Assembly (NCBI GenBank): GCA_025201365.1
Contig: JAIXMF010000004.1
Coordinates: forward strand, 992,001-1,056,000
Length of the DNA: 64,000 nt
Direction: 5' to 3'
From: Syncephalis plumigaleata
Lineage: Eukaryota; Zoopagomycota; Zoopagomycetes; Zoopagales; Piptocephalidaceae
In this document: positions 43,836 to 55,100 of the stretch, one piece after another
Layout of the letters: every line of letters starts with the position of its first letter
Position numbering within the stretch: position 1 is the stretch's first letter
The notes under the pieces: model-generated
Told to the model about the DNA's origin: nothing
Databases searched by the model: none
The model's input: only the letters and a program-made list of their open reading frames with translations
Position numbers and translations under genes: made by a program

Positions 43836-45817
43836 TTAATTCATCAGATCAGTTCTGGTTGCGCATGCAGCTGGTAGCTTATCGCTCAGGGTGATGCGGC
43901 CAAATAGTTTCGGTTGACCAGCTCCCTCACCAAGACCATACTTGGCAAATGCGGCATACACTTCACAGTAGTATGCCCCTTTGGTGATAGTAATTTCTGC
44001 GGCCAAAAGAGCTTCACGTCCATCAACAAATGTTGGATCGCAGGGTAATATAGTTAAGCTGAACATTACCATGAACATGACAAGCGTATTACTCTTGTCA
44101 AGTTGAGGTGTTCTGAAATCATGTGTAACTGGTAGCTTTTTTTCAAGTTCAAATACACTTGATAAAGTATATTGCCCCATAAATTGCCCATGTCATGCAC
44201 TTCTGGGTACATCAAGCCGTTGAGTATGCTGGCATTTAGCGGATTCTTCGACTTATCAGGCTGTGAGGATATTTTCGAACATTCGAATTGGTATATGTTC
44301 CAAAGTGCAAATCAACCTGCTTGGCCTCATCAGCTTTGGCGAAACGTGTCCAAAGCGCAGCGAAATCACTGTAACCTTCAGACATACCTATACCTAATTT
44401 CTGTTTTAGGCATTGATCTTCCGTATATCCACCTACAAGTCGGTCGGTGGTGCCATGTGTGATCTCATGTATTATAATATCATTGTCAAAGGAGTAATCA
44501 TATGCCTTGCCTGATCCCGTGGACACTCCAACGCGCAATTGGGATGGCTCGCCGTACTCTGCTGTCCCAAACATGGCATTGTCTGGAGAACGAGGATCTT
44601 GCAGCGTTACCTCGATACGATCATTTCTAGGCTTTCCGTCTGGATAGGTACCAGTGCCGCTTTCAAAGTTGCCTGTACTTGGTGTAAATCCGTAGTTTAC
44701 GTTTATGTCGTGCATTATATTTACGTGATAAAACACGCTAGACAAGGCTGCTTGTTCGTTGGCTTGAACTGATCCATTGGGATCAAATGGATAAATGTAG
44801 TCGTCGGTAGCTGAATTTGCTGTTACAGTTTTTCCTTTCTCTAAGTCTCTAATAATTCGAACATAAGCATTGGAGCCTTGAAGTTCTTGTGTCGGACGAC
44901 CATTCAATGAATGCCAACCATTAGGCGACGCCTTTGGATCATGTGGATTTACAACCTTTACAAGTTGTTTTGCACTCGTAGCGTCAGAATATCCGAGAGG
45001 AACAACGCTATAGCTGGCTGAGTATTCTCGCTTGGCAAATGTCAAAACGGCTTTACCATCGGCTGTAACGTGTATGATAAATGGATGCGGTCCAACTTGT
45101 ACATTTACTCGCCATGCTGGAATAGCATTATATTCCTCGTTGATGATGTATACCTGCCTAGTGACGATAGGCTTTGCTGCGTAGGGACATCCTTTATTAC
45201 GAAAGAAGCCGACTTATCAGCTCTCTTCTGTGGTTCAATAGCGAGATTGACGGGTGGCGGTGATACTGGCAAGCCTAGATGTTGGCCACTGTACTAATTA
45301 AAGCCAGCTGTGCTTCTTGCAATTCCTTGAATGTGAATTGCCATGGTGCTAATTTAGCCTTGTTTGCCTTGAAGGAGACGTCGCTGTAGGCTATGATAAG
45401 TCCAGAGTCGGCCACGGTCACGCCAATGTTACCGTTAGTGACTTCAATACCGCCAATGTATTGCTTGAAGTATACGTGCGCAGTCTTAGTGAGAGCTGAT
45501 ACATATTCTGATTTGACAACAGCCTCTGTGAGCCCAAGATGCTTTGCTACCACATTACGTGCTACAACGCCTGGTTTTCCGGGACTTGCCAATGCTGCAC
45601 TGAGTTCTTTGAGTTTAGGTGAATTAACGATGGTTACAACGGTGGCTACTGGTGTAATGGATAGTAGTTCCATTGGTTTTTTAGCTGCTGGATTAGCGTT
45701 GCTGATAGGTGATAATGGAAGGTTTGTTATTGGTGGTTGCTCTCCCATAGTAGTTTGGACGGCAACATTAAGTGCGTTGATAGCACCCAATAATAAGATA
45801 ATGGTCTTAAGATGCAT
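43836..45817 (-). CDS. Fungalysin, secreted M36 metallopeptidase
   Basis: Secreted zinc endoprotease made with an inhibitory propeptide. Signal peptide MHLKTIILLLGAINAL; FTP-type propeptide with AKHLGLTEAVVKSEY, HVYFKQYIGGIEVTNGNIGV (about 45440-45560); then PAWRVNVQVGP, a PepSY-like strand pattern. The catalytic domain has NGWHSLNG, YPFDPNGSVQ, VNIMHDINVNYGF, and the HEITHG zinc site (HExxH) near 44455, followed by GMSEGYSDFAA with the third ligand Glu. EVHDMGNLWGNILYQVY and LPCDPTFVDGREALL then CEVYAAFAKYGLGEGA close the protein, as in M36 enzymes. Four one-base breaks are inferred (about 45290, 45150, 44255, and 44140 at an A7 run). All catalytic motifs are kept, so the enzyme may be intact in the organism. 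It lies between the two direct repeat blocks. Confidence 0.9.
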
Positions 45818-47034
45818 GGTGATAATTCTTGGATAGTGAACTTGAGCCTGCTGAAGTGACTATCTGGTAAGAAATCGTAAGTAATAACGAGAAATAGTGC
45901 GTGTAGTGCGTGTAATGCGTAGATTGCTAAGTGTGTTGGTTGATAAGTATTTGGATAAATCTCCATTTCGTTTGCGCCATTATATAGGCGGATTGAATTT
46001 GATAACATCGTCCGAGTGAATAGCCCATACCTTACAAATGTTACATGTATCATGTTAGTTATCCATATATGGTAATCGATTGATTGCTAGGACTTCCATT
46101 AATGAAGCTGTTTGAATCGCATGTATCAGCATTGATCAGTGAGGTCGTTTCTTACGGTATACTGCATTAGCTCTTGGAATAGGAATATGTTACTACATTC
46201 CCTCAAATGATGCCGAAAACGGAACTCGGAGATCGACATGCAACCCCGTGGTCCTACCCGGGCAATCCAACGTCTGGTAACCGTTGCCCTTTGATAGAAA
46301 CCCTACACTATGATGAGTTTGTAACAAGTTGTGTTGCATTTCAAACAATTTCACGTTTGTAAAAACATCAGCTTGCCATTAAAGGCTCACTTGCTAATGG
46401 TAATAACCATTTGTGGTATATACCTGTTGATTTAACCTTTCGAGTAAAATTGTACTATATTAAATCAATAAACGATAGACATTGTCACCAGTGCTAGACT
46501 CATATAAAGCTACGTAAATTGTACTCAACTGTAAGAATACAAGTGCAAGATGATGGCGTCGACTGATGACGGCAGTATCAATCCTAATGTTGGTTTATAG
46601 GCACGAAGAGTGCTCGTGAGCTGTCAAGCAGTAGTATCAAAAGTTCTGTTGCTCTATAATTAGAATGTCATACTCGTAAGGCCTAAGCATTCATAAGGGC
46701 CACGAAACCCCGTAAACCAAAACATAGTCCTAGTGCTTGCACGAGCAAGTAGACACACGTGTAGCGTAAAAGCTCTCACTGTAACATAATTTCGGTGTCA
46801 TAACATTCCGTTGTTTTAAACTGTTGGTTTGATACTTCAATTCTGCTACATTGGTATTATGCGCAACGCCATCCAACATGTCAATACTACAGAAATAACA
46901 CTTGTAGATTGTATTAATAGGACCATTTTAGCTTTATGTTTAAAGTTAAATACACTCAAGTAAGTAATCAGATACCATGCTGACAACACGGTAGTGACAG
47001 CGATTTAATAATAGAATAACTGGTGCGTATGATA
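45818..47034. other. Intergenic region
   Basis: Upstream of the fungalysin and downstream of the PA2G4-like fragment, both - strand. A GC-richer patch at 46215-46310 stands out from AT-rich surroundings. I tested it by eye for tRNA boxes and found none. No gene called. Confidence 0.4.
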
Positions 47035-48255
47035 CTAGAGGTCCATGTCCATTGTCGTGTCGCCTATCAGCGACTGATCAGCCGACTCCTTCCTCGCTTC
47101 CGCAACGGGTACTTGTATCAGTGTAGCCAACTCGGGTAAATTGTCCAAACTCCACGTTGAGTGCACGTACGGCAATGGATGCGCATCGTGGTTAACCGTA
47201 AGGGCCCGTCCAATGTGCACACGACAGTCAGCTTAAACTGAGCTACCATTCCGCCTGAATGATACATCTGCCAGTGAGCTACACTTATAATCTACACCGT
47301 GAGCCAACCTACCTGATCGTTCACATAGCGCAGTAAATGGCATTAGCAGGTTGTGGTTTAGACATTCGTTAAGACCAGCCTTCAGTTGCACATCCTCGAT
47401 AGTACTAGACGGCATTGCCATTAACCTCGTTGTTTGTATTAATCGTTTAGCAAATGGCACACTCACCGGTAAGCAAACGGAAACACCGGATAATTCTGCG
47501 ACACATGCGTATACAAGGATCGTGACGACTTGAGGCGCAAGTGGTAATTGCTATTCAAGTTACGCTGGTAGATGCCTATCTTCATTGGATGCTCACGTAC
47601 ACGTCCCTGGCCCGTGCTCATTACAATGTTAATCGAGTAAACGTGATCCGGCTCGAATTCAAACTCGTGCACTTCATTCTCGGCTTCAACGTAATTCGGA
47701 ATAATCTGTCATAGGAAAATATTAGCACGATAGCCAGTACACGCAGATTCTATGTCGATGTCAATGTCGATGTCTTACATTCTGTCCATCATTAAACACA
47801 TAACGCTGCAAGTGATGTGACGCCGTTCCCTCGACAGGCTGACACTGGAAGCTGTCGGCCACTTGACGAATTGCGTCAATAACGGCTTTACTCTGTATGC
47901 ATATACATGGCAGTTAGCTAAGCTAAACTATTCATAGCCATCACGACTCATCCTACTTGCCGATTGACCCGGTCGAATGTAACGTAGTGCTGCCTCTGCC
48001 CGTAGTAGGCCGCGCATACTACATCGCCAATGCACCTTAATGTCCATAGTGAGTTACATGCTAATGCTAATGCTATATCCAGTACAATCTACCGCTTTGA
48101 TACACTTACCCGTAACAGGTTCAGACGTGCCTGTTGGTGTGATGGTCGTATGGGCAGCAGTGGCGATATAGCCATCGATATGAGCTGCCATATCACTATA
48201 GTGATCTTCCATTAGTACGTCACCGAGGTAGTACCATCCATTTATGTATGCGATG
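47035..48255 (-). pseudogene. PA2G4/EBP1-like (peptidase M24 fold) gene, 5'-truncated
   Basis: Homolog of PA2G4/EBP1, a ribosome-associated M24-fold protein without aminopeptidase activity in animals. Exons read MAAHIDGYIATAAHT (about 48150-48190), EAALRYIRPGQS, DSFQCQPVEGTASHHLQ, EVHEFEFEPDHVYSINIVMS then STGQGRVRE and IGIYQRN, SSRSLYTHVSQNYPVFPFAYR, ECLNHNLLMPFTALCERS, and GGMVAQFKLTVVCTLDGPLR. The C-terminus stops at 47035-47037. The order matches PA2G4 from its GDLVKIDLG region onward. Everything N-terminal to that is missing: at 48255 the sequence switches to the repeat block. One intron starts with GCAAGT (GC donor, about 47960). One frame break lies near 47175. Intact 5' exons are not in this window, so this copy is probably dead or the join is an assembly artefact. 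Confidence 0.75.
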
Positions 48256-48814
48256 GTACAACTTGTAGGAATACATGGAGATAAACGTGAATGTGACCAA
48301 AATCGTAACAGCACTACTGCTGCTAGTTTATTGTTTCACATACCCCTTCATAATAGTCGTATTTATGTGTCATGATGATGATGATGCTGCTACACACGAT
48401 GTGCCTGTCACGTTTCATTGTTTTCCACACTTGTTGAATTCGCTTGATCGCAACATGGAATCTACTCGGAATCATGACGCTAATGACTACGACTATCCAC
48501 CGGAGGTCGTTATCCAAGCTGTACTGCGTCGTCAGCTTCAGATGTAATGACGACGATGGGTCCGTATCTACGTGTTGGGCACAACGGCTAAATCCAATCC
48601 ATTATGTGGAGTCGTTCTTTACTGGCATACCATACATCCTAGGCACCTGTTGGTGCCGAATACTCGATCTTGGATTAATGATGAAGATCTACTTCCTGTG
48701 CGTCGCCATACGTCAAATGTCCGTGAAAACAATGACTACATCCGGATTATACATCATCCGAGATGGCTCGTACCTCTCGTAAAGTAAGTTTACATTCAAA
48801 AAACAAAAGGAGTA
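48256..48814 (+). repeat. Direct repeat block, copy B (partner 43022-43585)
   Basis: Same orientation as copy A, 5.2 kb downstream. Its left edge (GTACAACTTGTAGG) abuts the truncated PA2G4-like gene, with the five bases GTACA shared by both sides of the joint. Confidence 0.9.
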
Positions 48815-49226
48815 TCCATCATACTATTTGCGATGACTGGCTAACTAACTAATTAACAAATAATATATCATATTTGCTAGCCCTTATGGACGTTGGAATC
48901 GGATCTAGATGACACGCCTTGGTCATTCTATGATATATTTATGAATGATACAAATCGACATGATCGAGATAAATCTCGTGGATTCTTTTCACTATTTAAT
49001 AGTGATATTAACGAAGCTATTCCAGAGGTAAATACCACTGAAATGAGCGGAGAAGATCCACCAAACAGTATACGTATTATTAAAACACGTAATGCTGAAG
49101 GAGTAAGTTGATGTAGAATGATGGATAGAGATGCATATCGTCAAGAATATAGCTAACGCTTTCTACTAGATAATGGAGACTAGAAAGGAGCTAAGATGGC
49201 CAGATGGACGGAATATGTTACGGTAA
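48256..49226 (+). pseudogene. Second repeat block plus 3' exons of the unidentified split gene
   Basis: The first 559 bp repeat the block at 43022-43585. Here the block's splice donor (GTAAGT at 48783) is followed by a proper intron and acceptor and two further exons. The exons are PLWTLESDLDDTPWSFYDIF through SGEDPPNSIRIIKTRNAEG (48881-49103), and IMETRKELRWPDGRNMLR to a stop at 49224-49226. The IIKTRNAEG...ETRKE..PDG pattern loosely recalls the tail of HAX1-type proteins, which I treat only as a hint. The repeat part has one-base differences that break the frame before the donor. With 42884-43585 these appear to be two halves of a single original gene. Confidence 0.45.
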
Positions 49227-49359
49227 CTACTGAAGATAATCAATAAAAAGTTTATACCATCACGTTTAAATGCTCCATAGATTTATACACTATTTTATAT
49301 TGATTAGTAACGCAAATAGTATCAACTCAAGTAGAAAGCCCTGTATTAGTATTTTATGT

Positions 49360-50788
49360 TTAGCCAACTTGCTTATTCCATTCCGGCCATAATGAGTCAA
49401 GTGGCCATTTACTACGAATTTCAATGTTGTAATTATCGATTAAACCTCGTTGGAAACGTTCCATACCAGCCCATGCAATCATAATGCCGTTATCGGGGCA
49501 TAGTTTCGCGGGTGGACATATCAATGGTACATCATATTGGTTAACTAGCTGTTCAAGTCTATCATCATCATCATCATTAATATTAGTATCAGTATGTTAT
49601 ACATGAATCTACTTACTCGGTACGGATGGCTAAATTACTAGCAACACCACCACTTACTACGAGTGATGTCACCGGTATATCGTGTTCCTTTGTCCAGCGG
49701 AATCCTTTCTTTAGTTTATCCACTAAGTGTGTAATAACGGTATGTTGAAACGCTGCTGCCATATCTGCCTTCCATTGTTCATCGGGATGCGTGTCAAGTG
49801 CCGAGACCAGACGTGTCACCGCGGTTTTTAATCCTGCGAAACTAAAGTCCATTCTAACAGATCGATTAGCATGACGCATTGGCACGGGTAGCGTGAATCG
49901 ACTGGCATCACCGGTACGTGCCAATTGCTCTAGCGCTGCTCCCGCACCACCACCACGCCCTGGTAACCAGGATATTCCGAGTAGACGCGCCACCTTATCG
50001 TATGCTTCACCAACCGCGTCATCCAGCGTGGTACCCAATTGCGTATAGTGGTTAACGTCGTGTACCACTAATAGTAGCGTATGTCCACCACTCACTAGCA
50101 GACATAGAAATGGAAATGTCGGCTTCTCTTTCTCGTTCATTCTAGCCATCAGTGCATGTCCCTCCTAAATATGAGTGTGAATCAAATAAATTGATGCTTA
50201 CTACGTTGATAGTGTAATGCTTTAACAATTTACTTACCATATGATTAACACCAATTAATGGTTTACTATTAATGAATGAATGAATGAATGAATGAATTGT
50301 ATGATGCTCTATTAATACTACTACTACTACTACTACCATTGATTAGATTATACGATCATTCACTTACTTTAACGCCGCCGCCAAGGTTTTCGCCGCGTTC
50401 ATACCAACACTTAGACAGGCATGAATACCAGGACCGCGTGTCACGGCAATGGCATCAAGCTCGGTTACCGACATATTCGCTTGTTCTAACGCCAACCGAA
50501 CCACACCAGGTAGTTGTGCGGCATGGCTCTCTAGGCCAGAGTAGGTACAATACCACCGTGTGGCTCATGTAAATGTTGTTGCAAATGAATAACCTCACTG
50601 AGTACAATACCGTCTGAAGTAACAATAGCAGCACCTGTATCGTCACACGACGTTTCTATACCTAATACACGCTGTGGTTGCGTACTACTAGTTCTAATAG
50701 TATTAGTGCTATGATAACGGTATGCAAACGAGACTAGTCGTGCTAATTTAACCCGACGAGTAACTAATAGTCGTAATTGGCTATTCAT
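49360..50788 (-). CDS. QRI7: Mitochondrial tRNA N6-threonylcarbamoyladenosine protein Qri7/OSGEPL1 (TsaD family)
   Basis: Makes t6A at position 37 of mitochondrial tRNAs. The N-terminus is Arg-rich and lacks acidic residues (NSQLRLLVTRRVKLARLVSF), a good mitochondrial presequence. Family blocks follow: VLGIETSCDDTGAAIV (about 50670), HGGIVPTLA, AVTRGPGIHACLSVGMNAAK, the metal-binding PLIGVNHMEGHAL (across an intron at 50150-50240), LLVSGGHTLL, TLDDAVGEAYDKVARLLG, FSFAGLKTAV, and LVVSGGVASN. The last exon has PPAKLCPDNGIMIAWAG (about 49480). The presequence and the HxxGH motif point to Qri7 rather than cytosolic Kae1. One base is missing near 50535 (ACTCTGGCCTAG), otherwise clean. Stop at 49360-49362. 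Confidence 0.93.
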
Positions 50789-51039
50789 TATTATATATAA
50801 AAATGCGCTAATTGGATGGTAAAAGAAATATGCAGATTAAAAAAGCGGCGTATAAATTAATGGCTGTCGTCATTTTCATCATTGATCCATTCATTTTCCT
50901 TGTTCTTTTTCATCTCTCTATCTCTCTATCTCTATCGTTTCTTCTTCTATAAAACAAATACGTATTTGTCGTCGTCGTCTTCCTCTTCTTCTTATTTGTC
51001 ACCACTTTTTGTCATTCCATTGTAAGCTACCGTTGAACC
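50789..51039. promoter_or_regulatory. Shared promoter of QRI7 and UBC7 with transposon-end remnant
   Basis: 251 bp between divergent starts. Position 50801-50827 (ATGCGCTAATTGGATGGTAAAAG region) matches the terminal-repeat core found at 4981-5003, suggesting a decayed element end in this promoter. A Pyr-rich CTAT/CTCT tract (about 50910-50945) lies nearer UBC7. Confidence 0.4.
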
Positions 51040-52007
51040 ATGTACGGACGTAGTGGCAACAGTAGTACAGCGCTTAAGCGTCTTATGACTGAGTATCGAG
51101 GTATTTCTCTTCTAAACATTCTACCATATAATCTTTATCTAATCTAATTAATCCTTCATTTAGAGTTGACTGTCAATCCCCCTGAAGGCATATGTGCAGG
51201 TAAGCAATAGTGAGTGTTGACAAGTATATAACTGCTTAACCTTGATGTGATAGGTCCAATAAGCGAAGATAACTTTTTTGAATGGGAAGCGCTTATGCGT
51301 AAGTATTCACTAATAATACAAACGTATAATAATAATCTTGTCTTTATCAATAACAATAGTGGACCTAAAGGTTAGTATTTGACAAGTAGTACATTGTAAA
51401 ATGCATAGTAACAATATTCACTATTAAATATGATCACTCGTAGATACTCCATTTGAAGGTGGTGTATTCTCGGCTATTCTCAAGTTTCCAACGGATTATC
51501 CATTGAGTCCACCGGTAAGTAGGCTTTATATTTATTTATACGTATATTTACTCATACACTTGTCTAGACAATGACATTCACCTCGGCTATATTTCATCCA
51601 AATGTGTATCCCAATGGTGAAGTATGCATTTCCATTCTACATGCGGTAAGTAGTTGCATGTAGTAAGTTTATTACATAATCCCTAATAGAGTATGCATCA
51701 TGCCTTACCCCGTCGTGATTAGCCTGGAGATGACCCGCACATGTATGAAAGTGCTTCAGAACGATGGAGTCCAGTACAGTCGGTAGAGAAGATCTTACTC
51801 TCTGTTATTAGTATGCTAGCAGAGCCTAATGATGAAAGCGGTGCCAACATCGATGCCTGTGTAAGTGATGAACTTTATCCATTCGGTATACCATGTACTA
51901 ATGTGTTAACGACATTTTATTCTATAAAATAGAAAATATGGCGCAATGATCGCGAGCAATTCAATCAGCTTGTAAGAGAATGCGTCAAGCAATCATTGGC
52001 CATTTAA
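51040..52007 (+). CDS. UBC7: Ubiquitin-conjugating enzyme E2, UBC7/UBE2G2 type
   Basis: E2 of ER-associated degradation, working with membrane RING ligases and Cue1-type anchors. Small exons give [79 protein letters not shown] and ISILHA with the catalytic Cys (about 51625). Then [20 protein letters not shown] provides the acidic insertion that marks the UBC7/UBE2G2 group, [20 protein letters not shown] follows, and [14 protein letters not shown] completes the fold to the stop at 52005-52007. The joint between the exon ending EALM (about 51299) and the tiny exon carrying GPK (51359-51370) is one base short of the expected frame. Otherwise the gene is intact. Small exons of 11-150 bp are notable. 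Confidence 0.93.
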
Positions 52008-52164
52008 AGATGAATAAATTGCATATTGCATCAAGTAAATTATAGTATACATACATACATACATACATATATTCATTAACATGTATCAAATGTTTATATT
52101 GTTTATTGAAAAAGTAAATACTACTAATAATAATAACAACTACAGCAACACAACGAGAGCCACT

Positions 52165-55100
52165 TCAACATTCTTGCAACTTTTCCTCTGCCAATTGTTC
52201 TTTTCGTGCCTTGACATTCAGTCTCTTTGCTAAGCAGTCACAATGCTCCATTAATTCTTCATGTTTACCGGCATCCCATTGATCTAGGAAATCGCTAGCT
52301 ACTTGAATGGTGGCCTGTTTACTACTTTCACCTAGTGCCTCCATAATTGTATGACCATGTACGGTAATGGCAGCTAAATGCATACCATTTACTAATGATT
52401 CATTCTTACTATAATACAGCATCAGTTAGCACTCTATAAATAATAGTAGTATAGTAGTAGGAACTTACGCAAATTTAAACAAATTACAACCATATTTCTG
52501 TACAGTTTTCGTGAATCGACACTTTGGACTAACGTTCACCTTGCCTGGCGCGATTCTATCATCGATCAATGGACGTATAAGTCGATTGAACGCCTCACGC
52601 GTCACATCTAGGTCAAATCCGCTATCGAGATAGATGGCACCTAGTGATGACTCGACCAGATCGCCCATAACCTTGGGTGATTTTAATCCACGCCAGTATT
52701 CACCTTTATCCTTTAGTTTGGCACGTCGTTCCGTTAATCGAGCGGTGAACTCGTCGATATCACGAGCCAACGGATCAGAGAAATGGTCGAGATAGTGGTG
52801 TAGTTTTAGTAGTACGCAGATAGTACTGAGGAATTCATTGGATACTGTCGCATCTTAATCTCGGAAATACCACCGGGATCCAGTTCAGGATATCGATGAT
52901 AGTACAGATCGACCACTAGATAGTCGAGTACGGCATCGCCTAGATACTCCAATCGTTGATAACACTTGGTAATGGTGCTTGGGCTGAGCCATGGGTGAAC
53001 GCCTCTACCAAATAGGCGGAATGCTTGAACGTGTAGCCTAGAATGGATTCGACCGCCTTGACATTCACCGTGTATATCGTGTCCTCGGGGAACTCGGGCG
53101 GTGGTGGTAGTAACTCCTTAAATGCTGACCATCTGCTCGGTGATCCGATAAGCGGTACTCCCATTTTAATGGCACATTGTAGTGCGGCATCCTCGTTGTA
53201 GCTGGCTACACTAGCGCCTAGACTAGCCTCGATGACATCGGCCAGCATCTTCTCGGATAATGGATGGTAATAGGCTACACGCGCTTCATTCAACTCCAAT
53301 ACACTGCCATCATTGCTTATAATGGTAAATTCTTCTATTTCATCGGTATCTGCCACTGATATATCGATCATCTCTTCCTCTTCTACTTCTTCTTCTACGT
53401 CCACTCCTCTCCTTCTATTTCCTTATTATTACTGAGTACATTAGTCTGAGTCTTCACAGTAAAGCCATGCGGTATCCATTTACGTGTGAAGCTTTTAGAT
53501 ATCATATAGGCGTAACTATTACGATCGATGGCATTCTTACACAATTCTCGATTGCAAATGATATTACGTCGTCGTACGTGTAGAAATGCTTCGGAATCGG
53601 CCGAATGTTCAATGAATAAACTGGTACTTGTCATGATCTTCAAGATGGAATCGCCCAACATCTCTAGTCGTTCGTAGTTATTCCTTACGTGGACGGTGGG
53701 CAGGGTGAGCGCACACGATAGATAAGGCAGCGTGGTGCATAAGTCGAATCGTCTACCATACTCGACGGCCAGTAATGCTGTCTCCAATCGATAGAGAAAC
53801 GATGGCATTAGACTGCCCATACGAAACACGCTAGCCTTTAATGGCGATAATCTACATGCTTCTGGCACTGCGTAATTACCGATAGTAGATGGATTCTTCT
53901 CGGTATCATGCTTTGTCGGTTTCTCCACCGGATCCAAATAATTGAACCGCTTACTCTTGATCCATTTCACCTCCAACAACGGTTGATTTGTCTTACTAAC
54001 GCAATATTTGTACTTCTTCATTAATTCCTGCTTTAATGTTATCATCGATGCTTCATCATCCCTATTCTTCGCTAGATTACAGGTTGGCGATAGATCGTGG
54101 CGTATATTGACTACCTCATAGTATTGGCTATGCTTGCAAGTATCAATCACAAGTGTATCTTGTTCATAAACGTAATCACGACTCGTAAGCAGTTCTAATA
54201 AGGAGGAGGAATGTCCAGATGTTGCGGATTTTTAGCGTTGATAATCTGATCCCAGTCAATGTGTTTTATACTGCATGATTCGACAACAGTGGGATTGGCC
54301 GAAGCAAGCAACGGGAAGAGCAAGTAGCCTACTGCTTGATAGTCAAACTCCTTGCGTAATATACTATGAAATAGCGTACTCATGAACCTGACCCCACTAA
54401 TAAGCATATCCAACTCTAGGAGTACAGGTCGTGGCCATGGTATCAAACGTATGGTGCCGGTGACATTCTTGTCGAGAAACAGCTGGATACCATCCAATCC
54501 ATCGGGTAAACGCTGACGTGTAGCGATCACCATGGGTCGATACAATTCGTTGGACTGACTCGTTTCCAGCACTAGTGTTTGCATGTACCATTCGCCGGCT
54601 CCATCCATGGCTTAGGAAGCCATATTTCCGGTATTTTACGCGGGAATGTCTTGATAGTACCGCTAACGCTTTGTTATCATCGGTGGCCGCCTCCAATTCC
54701 GCTAGTTCGTTCTTGTCGTTGTTCAACTTGATGGGCATCAAATGCTCGGTTAACCCGCCCAATTTGTGCAGTTCCATACACGCTCGAAATGCCACCAGTC
54801 GTTTAGCGCGTGCCTTCGATCGTGTCACCTCACCGGGAACATGGCGTATATGTGCGTTGTTGGGCAGTGTCAGATTGCAAACAAAGTTGGCCTCGGATAC
54901 CTCGTTGAAATCCCATTGAGGCGTTGGTTTACAATAGATATCGCGTGGCAGTTGTTGGCAATAGGCGTAGATGAGCGAAATAGCCGACGTGTCGGTGATA
55001 CGTGCACCAGTGGACGGTTCAATGTACTGGTACTTTTCCAGATCCTTGGTATCAAACGGATCCGCTTCATCATTGGTGTCGTCGCTGTCGCTGTCGCCGC

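Noticed and set aside
46201-46310. GC-richer patch tested as a tRNA or small RNA gene
   Set aside because: No A/B box pair or cloverleaf could be found on either strand by eye.
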